Part shown: positions 30,396 through 35,632 of the stretch, one piece after another
How the letters are laid out: every line of letters begins with the position of its first letter
Position numbering within the stretch: the first letter of the stretch is position 1
Source of the DNA: an uncultured Cytophagaceae bacterium
GTDB taxonomy: Bacteria > Bacteroidota > Bacteroidia > Cytophagales > Spirosomataceae
Direction: 5' to 3'
Length of the DNA: 35,632 nucleotides
Assembly: GCA_903933935.1 (NCBI GenBank)
Contig: CAIZMB010000081.1
Coordinates: forward strand, 1-35,632
The notes under the pieces: generated by a model
Told to the model about the DNA's origin: nothing
The model's input: only the letters and a program-made list of their open reading frames with translations
Databases searched by the model: none
Translations under genes and position numbers: made by a program

Positions 30396-30623
30396 ATGAT
30401 GAACCTAAGAAAAAACGTCGGAAAAATGGACCAAATCGTCCGTATCTCGTTAGCCATTGCCATTGCTATTCTAACTTACTCAGGAATTATCCCAAAAGAC
30501 ATTAGCTTAGCGGTCTATTTAGTCGCTATTTTTATTGCTTTAACGGGTTTTGTTAGAATTTGTCCGCTTTATAAAGTTTTGCATAAAAGTACGACCCGCG
30601 AAGAACCTCCACATTTCAGTTAA
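30396..30623 (+). CDS. DUF2892 family inner-membrane protein
   Basis: A 75 aa protein with the DUF2892/YgaP-like pattern: NVGKMDQIVRISLAIAIAIL, a two-helix hairpin, and the end GFVRICPLYKVLHKST with a CPLY motif. I choose the tandem ATG at 30396/30399, where the family normally begins; a longer in-frame start would overlap ccoP. Function is unknown; its place between ccoP and ccoG suggests co-expression with the oxidase. It is followed immediately by a hairpin terminator. Confidence 0.78.
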   Translation: MMNLRKNVGKMDQIVRISLAIAIAILTYSGIIPKDISLAVYLVAIFIALTGFVRICPLYKVLHKSTTREEPPHFS

Positions 30624-30627
30624 CAAA

Positions 30628-30655
30628 AAGGTCCGCACTAACGGACCTTCTTTTT
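30628..30655 (+). terminator. Hairpin terminator touching the ccoG start codon
   Basis: AAGGTCCG (30628-30635) pairs with CGGACCTT (30642-30649) over a 6-nt loop, followed by CTTTTT. The ATG of ccoG begins at 30656, the very next base. It can end most ccoNOQP transcripts or act as an attenuator or translational block on ccoG. Confidence 0.8.
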
Positions 30656-32062
30656 ATGCCTCAATTTAATTTAGAAAATGATGATTATCGCAATCATCTG
30701 TACAATCAAGCCAAAGACGGGAAAAGACTCTGGATCTACCCAGGAAGGATTATAGGGAATTTATATCGCGCTAGAACCTATTTTTCCTATGTGCTTTTAA
30801 TCTTGTTGTTTGGATTGCCGTGGGTGGAGATTTCTGGGCAACCGGTTTTCATGTTCAATGTAATGGAGCGTACTTTTATATTCTGGTCTATTCCATTTTA
30901 TCCGCAAGATTTTCATTTAGTGGCCTTAGGAATTGTCTGTTTTTTAATCTTCATAAGTTTGTTTACTGTGCTATTTGGCAGAATTTGGTGTGGTTGGGCC
31001 TGCCCTCAAACTATATTCATGGAAATGCTATTCAGAAAAATTGAATATTGGATCGAAGGGGATGATAAGGCGCAAAGGAGGTTAGATGAGGGTCCTTGGA
31101 ACCAAGAGAAGATTCTTAAAAAGTCAAGCAAGCATTTCATCTTTTTGATATTAGCTTTTGCCATTTCAAATACCTTCCTTATGTATATCATAGGAAAAAA
31201 AGAATGGTTGAAATTAGTGATTGAGCCACCCATGAACCATTTGATTGGGTTTATGGCCATCTGGATTTTCACGGCTGTATTCTATTTTGTATTTGCCCGA
31301 TTTAGAGAAATCGTTTGTATGGTGGTCTGTCCCTATGGAAGATTGCAAGGAGTTTTGTTAGACAATAATTCTATTTTAGTCCAATACGATCATAAAAGGG
31401 GAGAGCCTAGAGGGAAAATTACTAAAGGAGAAACTTCTACAAATCATGGAGATTGCATTGATTGCCACTGGTGCGTGCGTGTTTGCCCGACCGGAATTGA
31501 CATACGAAATGGGAGTAACCAATTGGAATGTATTGGTTGTACCTCATGCATCGATGCCTGTGACGAGGTCATGGAAAAAATCAATAAGCCTAAAAATTTA
31601 ATCCGCTATGATTCCCTCAACGGGGTTACTTCAGGTACTAAGCTAAAAATTACCACACGGATTATGGCCTATAGCATTGCATTAATGGCTATTATTGGGG
31701 TATTTGGCTATTTACTTATTACTAGAAAAAATTATGAAACCACGCTTTTGCGTATGCCAGGAATGACCTATCAATATGATGAAAAAACGCATGAGGTGAG
31801 TAATTTATACCAAATTGAAATTTTAAATAAATCCAAAGGCAAGCAGCACTATAAAATTTCAGTAGATCCTCCTTTGAAATTAATTTGGGTAGGAAAGGGG
31901 ATAAGTATGATTGAAAATGGAAAAATGGCCAAAGGAGAGTTTTTTATAAAAGGATTAGTGGGCCAACAACCTATAAATGAAAAGTTACCCATCATGGTCA
32001 CTGATTCTGAGGGGGATACGGAAACAATTAAAACAAGTTTTATACAACCAGATGAAGAATAA
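30656..32062 (+). CDS. ccoG: cbb3 oxidase accessory iron-sulfur protein CcoG
   Basis: CcoG/FixG/RdxA is a membrane-bound ferredoxin-like protein that reduces copper for cbb3 assembly. The 468 aa protein has four to five helices, the RIWCGWACPQTIFMEM segment, VVCPYGRLQG, and two [4Fe-4S] Cys sets: CIDCHWCVRVCPTGI and CIGCTSCIDACDEVM. These are followed by another helix and a C-terminal immunoglobulin-like domain (about 360-468). The ATG abuts a hairpin, leaving no room for a leader of its own except in read-through mRNA. The next in-frame ATG is far downstream within the first helix, so this start is probably right. It overlaps fixH by 11 nt. Confidence 0.95.
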   Translation: MPQFNLENDDYRNHLYNQAKDGKRLWIYPGRIIGNLYRARTYFSYVLLILLFGLPWVEISGQPVFMFNVMERTFIFWSIPFYPQDFHLVALGIVCFLIFISLFTVLFGRIWCGWACPQTIFMEMLFRKIEYWIEGDDKAQRRLDEGPWNQEKILKKSSKHFIFLILAFAISNTFLMYIIGKKEWLKLVIEPPMNHLIGFMAIWIFTAVFYFVFARFREIVCMVVCPYGRLQGVLLDNNSILVQYDHKRGEPRGKITKGETSTNHGDCIDCHWCVRVCPTGIDIRNGSNQLECIGCTSCIDACDEVMEKINKPKNLIRYDSLNGVTSGTKLKITTRIMAYSIALMAIIGVFGYLLITRKNYETTLLRMPGMTYQYDEKTHEVSNLYQIEILNKSKGKQHYKISVDPPLKLIWVGKGISMIENGKMAKGEFFIKGLVGQQPINEKLPIMVTDSEGDTETIKTSFIQPDEE

Positions 32063-32507
32063 CAAGTCATTTAAGTTCCACTGGGGACATGGAATCATTA
32101 TTACATTTATCCTTTTTGGCGGATTTATGGCCTATTTCTATATCAATATGACGCATGAAAATATTGACCTTGTGGGTAAACAATATTATCAGGATGGTCA
32201 AAATTTCCAAGAAAAAATAAATGAGCGAAATGGAGCGAATCATCTTTTAGAAAAACCTATTTGTGAGTTTAGCGAAGATTTTCAAGCGGTCCGAATCACT
32301 TATCCCAAGTCCATACAAAAAATATCCTTGGTATTTTATAGGCCATCGGATTCCAAGCTAGACCAACAAATCAACCTGTCTAAATTGTCGGGGGATTTTC
32401 AAATGATTAAAACATCTTTTTTAAAGAAAGGTCCCTGGAAATTATCCATTCATTGGGTGCAAGACAATCATAAATATCAGCAAGATCATCGAATTGATGT
32501 GCCATAA
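32052..32507 (+). CDS. fixH: FixH-family protein
   Basis: A 151 aa protein with one N-terminal helix (about 10-30, GIIITFILFGGFMAYFYI) and a periplasmic beta-rich domain. The segment ENIDLVGKQYYQDGQNFQEKI is the FixH signature. FixH is needed for cbb3 maturation in rhizobia; its exact role is unclear, perhaps copper handling with CcoI. The ATG at 32052 lies inside the end of ccoG (11-nt overlap), giving a conserved N-terminus. A longer in-frame start far inside ccoG is not supported. Confidence 0.9.
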   Translation: MKNNKSFKFHWGHGIIITFILFGGFMAYFYINMTHENIDLVGKQYYQDGQNFQEKINERNGANHLLEKPICEFSEDFQAVRITYPKSIQKISLVFYRPSDSKLDQQINLSKLSGDFQMIKTSFLKKGPWKLSIHWVQDNHKYQQDHRIDVP

Positions 32508-32518
32508 ATAGCATTTTT

Positions 32519-33181
32519 ATGAATACTTGGTACTACAGTTTCTTTATAGGTTTAGCGGGTAGTTGGCATTGCCTGATCATGTGCGGCCCGATAGTAGCTT
32601 CTATTAATACCAAAGGGAAATCGAATCTCCGAATGATTCTCTATCCGCTAGGCCGAATTCTGATGTACGGAATTTTGGGATATTTAGTGGCGGGCATGGG
32701 TTCCATTTGGCTTTTTCCATCCTGGTGGTACATGTATTACATCGCAGCAGGTATTTTGATTATCATGGTGATGACCCAAAAAATAGGAGATGGGCTGTTG
32801 CTTTTTTTACATGAAAGTATAGGCAATTATTTACGTAAAAAAGGGATGCAATGGGGTATTTTAGGATATTTTATGGCCGGCTTAGCTAATGGATTAATGC
32901 CATGCGGATTAGTTGTAGCAGGATTGAGTGTTGCGATGATACAACCAAATCCTTATTTAGGATTTTTAAGTATGGCTAGTTTTGGTATTGCGACCTTGCC
33001 TGCGCTCCAACTTTATGTTTGGGGATTAAAGAAAATAAACCTTAAACCCTTGATGTATTTAGGCTGGGTCATATCCGTCCTATTAATTTTCCGAGGAACA
33101 TGGGGGATTGGAATGAATCAATCCAATTATTTAAAGCATTCGAATGTAAGTCCGATTATTTGTCATCCCTTTTCAAAATAG
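32519..33181 (+). CDS. SafE/TauE-like membrane protein of the cbb3 cluster
   Basis: A 220 aa integral membrane protein with about six helices, of the sulfite-exporter TauE/SafE-like (CcoH/DUF-type) group regularly found after fixH in Bacteroidota oxidase clusters. Two conserved motifs are visible: GLAGSWHCLIMCGPIVAS at the N-terminus and GLANGLMPCGLVVAGLS in the middle, each with a Cys next to Gly/Pro. This resembles CcdA/copper-transport-like proteins more than a true sulfite exporter. A role in copper or thiol supply to the oxidase is an inference from position. It is the last gene of the cluster and converges with the regulator gene 4 nt away. Confidence 0.8.
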   Translation: MNTWYYSFFIGLAGSWHCLIMCGPIVASINTKGKSNLRMILYPLGRILMYGILGYLVAGMGSIWLFPSWWYMYYIAAGILIIMVMTQKIGDGLLLFLHESIGNYLRKKGMQWGILGYFMAGLANGLMPCGLVVAGLSVAMIQPNPYLGFLSMASFGIATLPALQLYVWGLKKINLKPLMYLGWVISVLLIFRGTWGIGMNQSNYLKHSNVSPIICHPFSK

Positions 33182-33185
33182 CCTT

Positions 33186-34241
33186 TTAGTATTTCAAATT
33201 AGCTAGGGCTAAAGGTTTTAAAATTTTCATTTCGCTGCCTTTGATTTCCACCAGGCCTTCTTTTTTAAATTCGCTTAATGTTCTGATGACCGATTCGGTC
33301 GCGGTACCCACTCGGGAAGCTAAATCTTCTCTAGATAATTTCATGGTAATGGGACTTTCCATATTCGTTCCGTAGGTTTTGGCTAGTTCCACTAATGCGG
33401 CTGCGACACGCATGCGAAGGGATTGGTAAGCCATCGACATGAGAATAGCTTCGTTTTTAATCAAATACTTGGTCAATTCCTTTCTGAAAAATATTTCTAA
33501 ATGGATATTCTCCTTAATGATGGCTTGGAAATCTTTTGCAGAAATACTGATGACTGTGGCTTCTTCCAGTGCTTCGGCTGATTCTCTATAGATTTGATTT
33601 TCTAGAATGTCGACAAACCCAAAGAACTCACCTTCTTTGACAAAGGAAGTGATAAAATATTTCCCATCTCGGTTCGTATGGTAGGTTTTAATCTTTCCTT
33701 TTTGGAGAAAATATAAGCGGGCAGGGTTGTCGCCTTCGGAATATACAATTTGCTTTTTATTGATTGCAGATGATCTTTTTTCTTTGGGGTATTGAGTAAA
33801 ATCTAAAAATTCTAACGCTTCGTGCGCTAAGGCCACCTCTGAATGAGAATCGTTTTGCAAAGATGTATAACCTTCAAATTTTTTGAGACGGGATTCGATG
33901 GCTTTAAGTAACTCGACTTCTTGGAAAGGTTTCGTCAAATAGTCATCGGCACCCATTTCCATGCCCTTGCGCATGTCGGCACGATCCGTTTTTGCGGTCA
34001 GAAAAATGAAAGGAACCTTACTTAAAATATCATTGCTTGAAAAAACCTGAAGTACTCCATAGCCATCTAAATGGGGCATCATGATGTCGCAAATAACGAT
34101 ATCGGGGGTGGATAATTTAGCCAAACGAACTCCTTCGATGCCATCGGAAGCTTTTTCTACTTGGTATCCTGAAAGTTCTAATAGCTCTGCCGTGTTTTCA
34201 CGAATATCGAAGTTATCTTCAATGATTAATATTTTAGTCAT
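33186..34241 (-). CDS. Response regulator fused to a Crp/Fnr-type transcription factor
   Basis: A 351 aa two-module regulator. Residues 1-120 are a receiver domain with Glu8/Asp9, phospho-acceptor Asp52 (CDIMMP), Thr82 and Lys104 (KPF). Residues about 150-265 form a Crp-type beta-roll sensor with KQIVYSEGDNPARLYFLQKG and EGEFFGFVDILE. The C-terminus is a Crp HTH (about 300-345, KLSREDLASRVGTATESVIR) in which Glu316 and Arg320 match the DNA-contact residues of Crp/Fnr. No Fnr-type iron-sulfur cysteines were found. It is translated after a PAS histidine kinase with an 8-nt overlap, and it faces the cbb3 cluster, so it probably controls respiratory genes. The fused receiver would let phosphorylation gate an otherwise ligand-type regulator. 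Confidence 0.9.
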   Translation of the reverse strand: MTKILIIEDNFDIRENTAELLELSGYQVEKASDGIEGVRLAKLSTPDIVICDIMMPHLDGYGVLQVFSSNDILSKVPFIFLTAKTDRADMRKGMEMGADDYLTKPFQEVELLKAIESRLKKFEGYTSLQNDSHSEVALAHEALEFLDFTQYPKEKRSSAINKKQIVYSEGDNPARLYFLQKGKIKTYHTNRDGKYFITSFVKEGEFFGFVDILENQIYRESAEALEEATVISISAKDFQAIIKENIHLEIFFRKELTKYLIKNEAILMSMAYQSLRMRVAAALVELAKTYGTNMESPITMKLSREDLASRVGTATESVIRTLSEFKKEGLVEIKGSEMKILKPLALANLKY

Positions 34242-35463
34242 TTTTGTGGTTTTTAAAAGGTATTATAAAATTCAAAACGGTTCCTTTATTTAATTCACTA
34301 ATAATTTGAACTTTACCACCTAGCAACTCGATGTATCGGTCGATTAAGTGTAATCCTAAACCGGTACCTTGAATTACATTGACATTCCCCCCTCGGAAAA
34401 AGCGCTCAAAAAGATGCTTTTGATCTTCTTGGCCAATGCCCACACCCTGGTCAATGATATTAATTTCGAGGGATTCAATGGTAGAAACTGCGTTAAGTTT
34501 AACGTCCTTTTCAGAAAATTTCAAGGCATTAGACAAACCATTCAATAGGATATTTCGGAGGATTGAGCTATCTGAAATGCAGGTAGGTAAACCTGAAAAA
34601 TCAATGTTAATTTGTTGGCCTGTCTTCCTTAACGCCCCTAGTTCAGTGGAAATATTTTCCAAAAATGGTTCTATTTGAATAGTAGAAAGGTGTAATTCTA
34701 CCTTTCCGTCTTCAAGTTTACCTACAGACAAAAATTCTTCTAAAATTTCAGTTAGGTTAGAAACCGACGATTTAATGCGATTGATATGATTTAGACGTTT
34801 TTCTTGGTCTGTTTCTTTATGATATTTTTCAATTAGGGTTGCAGAGCTCAGAATAGCGGTTAGTGGTGTCCTAAATTCATGGGAAGCCATGGACACAAAG
34901 CGGGTTTTTAGGTCGCCTAGCTCAATCTCTTTTTGTAATGAAATTTCAAGCTCGTGTGTATTCTTCTCTAATTTCTCTAGGGTATTTTGCAATGCTTGGG
35001 TGCGAATTTTAACTTCCTCCTCCAGTGTTTCGTTTAATTGGTTTACCTCTTGATTTTTCAAGATAAGCTCCATTTCCACTTGGCGCTTTAACGTCACATC
35101 GCTGACAAAAGCAATGTAGTATATTTGCTCGTTCTCTTTAAAGTGGCTTAAGCTAATTTCAATGGGAAAAAGTGATTCGTCCTTTCGCTTGGCTTTAAGG
35201 TCTAAACCGATTCCCATAGGCCTAGAGATAGGGGAAGAATTTAAGTGATTTAGATGACCATGGTGGCGATCCTTAAGGTGATTGGGAATTAAGATGGAAA
35301 TATTTTTACCGATAAGTTCATTATGTTCAAATCCAAATAATCGGTCAGCAAAATAATTTGAAATAAGTATTTCGAAGGAGGCATTTGTCACTAAAATGCC
35401 GATGGCAGCTTCATTAAAAATGGCCTCAAATTGGAATGAACTAGGGAGTTGCTTGGTAACCAT
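34234..35463 (-). CDS. PAS-domain sensor histidine kinase
   Basis: A 409 aa kinase with no transmembrane helix, so probably cytoplasmic. It has a PAS domain (about 11-125) with LIPNHLKDRHHGHLNHL and RPMGIGLDLKAKRKDESLFP, and a coiled coil (about 128-185). The HisKA domain has the phospho-His in SMASHEFRTPLTAIL (His195), and the HATPase domain has Asn308/312, DQGVGIG and GTGLGLHL. His67 sits where FixL has its heme-ligating His, but similar His residues occur in non-heme PAS domains and the FixL distal Arg is Leu here. The end overlaps the response regulator start by 8 nt, so the two are a coupled pair. A direct repeat ATCAAT-N4-ATCAAT lies at 35541-35556 upstream. Confidence 0.93.
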   Translation of the reverse strand: MVTKQLPSSFQFEAIFNEAAIGILVTNASFEILISNYFADRLFGFEHNELIGKNISILIPNHLKDRHHGHLNHLNSSPISRPMGIGLDLKAKRKDESLFPIEISLSHFKENEQIYYIAFVSDVTLKRQVEMELILKNQEVNQLNETLEEEVKIRTQALQNTLEKLEKNTHELEISLQKEIELGDLKTRFVSMASHEFRTPLTAILSSATLIEKYHKETDQEKRLNHINRIKSSVSNLTEILEEFLSVGKLEDGKVELHLSTIQIEPFLENISTELGALRKTGQQINIDFSGLPTCISDSSILRNILLNGLSNALKFSEKDVKLNAVSTIESLEINIIDQGVGIGQEDQKHLFERFFRGGNVNVIQGTGLGLHLIDRYIELLGGKVQIISELNKGTVLNFIIPFKNHKND

Positions 35464-35591
35464 AAAACCTTAAATATGTTTTAAATTACAAAAAAAATAT
35501 CAGAAATTCGTATAAAGTAATAAAGCTACCCCAACAAATTATCAATCAAGATCAATTCCATTCTTAATCGCCTAAAACAGTTTTGGCATTT

Positions 35592-35632
35592 ATGTATTCA
35601 GCTCAAATAATCCAACAACTTTTTCGACCAAA
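35592..35632 (+). CDS. Possible start of a gene running off the right edge
   Basis: An ATG at 35592 opens a frame to the window end (MYSAQIIQQLFRP). A -7-like CAGTTTTG (one mismatch, 35578-35585) ends 6 nt before it. Only 13 codons are visible, so this could be chance. The rest of the 35464-35591 interval is AT-rich and contains only the ATCAAT direct repeat. Confidence 0.3.
   Translation, partial: MYSAQIIQQLFRP

Noticed and set aside
32519-33181. True sulfite exporter
   Set aside because: The SafE-like label is only by fold; the Cys-Gly-Pro motifs and place in the cbb3 cluster favour a copper or thiol role in oxidase assembly.
35541-35557. Possible Fnr box (TTGATnnnnATCAA) upstream of the kinase gene
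   Set aside because: The arms are ATCAAT repeated in the same direction with a 4-nt gap, not an inverted repeat, so it does not fit an Fnr site; kept only as a direct repeat.
1-35632. CRISPR array, insertion sequence, prophage or toxin-antitoxin module
   Set aside because: No repeated spacer pattern, transposase motifs, terminal inverted repeats or toxin-antitoxin gene pair were seen.

Overview
The window is about 35.6 kb of low-GC, tightly packed chromosome from a member of the Bacteroidota, most likely a Cytophagales-type aerobic or microaerobic environmental bacterium. The lineage call rests on several features: a gldC gliding gene, the long (about 666 aa) form of IspG, a fused ccoN-ccoO cytochrome oxidase gene, small Bacteroidota-specific families (DUF6728, DUF3127, DUF4159), a GH109-type oxidoreductase, and repeated -7 promoter boxes of the Bacteroidota form TAnnTTTG (or TAnnTTCG). 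I saw no insertion sequence, phage gene, CRISPR array or rRNA, and codon use looks even throughout. No stretch longer than 300 bases lacks a gene.

Layout. Positions 1-10250 hold housekeeping and envelope genes: the 3' part of a DUF4159 gene, a fatty-acid desaturase, cinA with a 2-oxoacid dehydrogenase E2 gene, gldC with a secreted thioredoxin-like protein, ispG with a DUF6728 gene, and a two-gene unit of a GH109-like enzyme plus a sugar permease. Positions 10333-12110 form a pterin operon (PTPS-type synthase, GTP cyclohydrolase I, and an SDR lacking the catalytic Tyr). Positions 12099-17963 alternate strands gene by gene, with several overlapping convergent 3' ends: CDF metal exporter, Nudix hydrolase, SurE, GNAT, nucleoside phosphorylase, a Gre-like protein, DUF2834, DUF1801 and TrhO. 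A tRNA-Leu(GAG) follows at 17986-18068. Positions 18141-24076 carry a DUF3127 OB-fold protein with an SSB-like tail, GNAT, PhoH, DnaB, RlmD and a classical SDR.

Positions 24128-35463 form one coherent functional block for the cbb3-type high-affinity terminal oxidase. It contains a small HTH-less cyclic-nucleotide-fold protein (divergent), the copper P-type ATPase CcoI, CcoS, fused CcoNO, a CcoQ-like protein, mono-heme CcoP, a DUF2892 membrane protein, the ferredoxin-like assembly factor CcoG, FixH and a SafE/TauE-like membrane protein. Facing it is a two-gene signalling unit: a PAS histidine kinase and an unusual response regulator whose receiver is fused to a complete Crp/Fnr-type sensor and HTH. 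Two genes of this block (ccoS and ccoQ, 53 and 59 aa) are very short and easily missed.

The most interesting observations are the receiver-Crp fusion beside the oxidase genes, the HTH-less Crp-like protein divergent from ccoI, a hairpin terminator that touches the ccoG start codon, the pterin operon with its Tyr-less SDR, the SSB-like tail on the DUF3127 protein, and several -7 boxes so close to start codons that leaderless transcripts are likely. All function calls are by recognition of motifs and families from the translated sequence; no database search was run.
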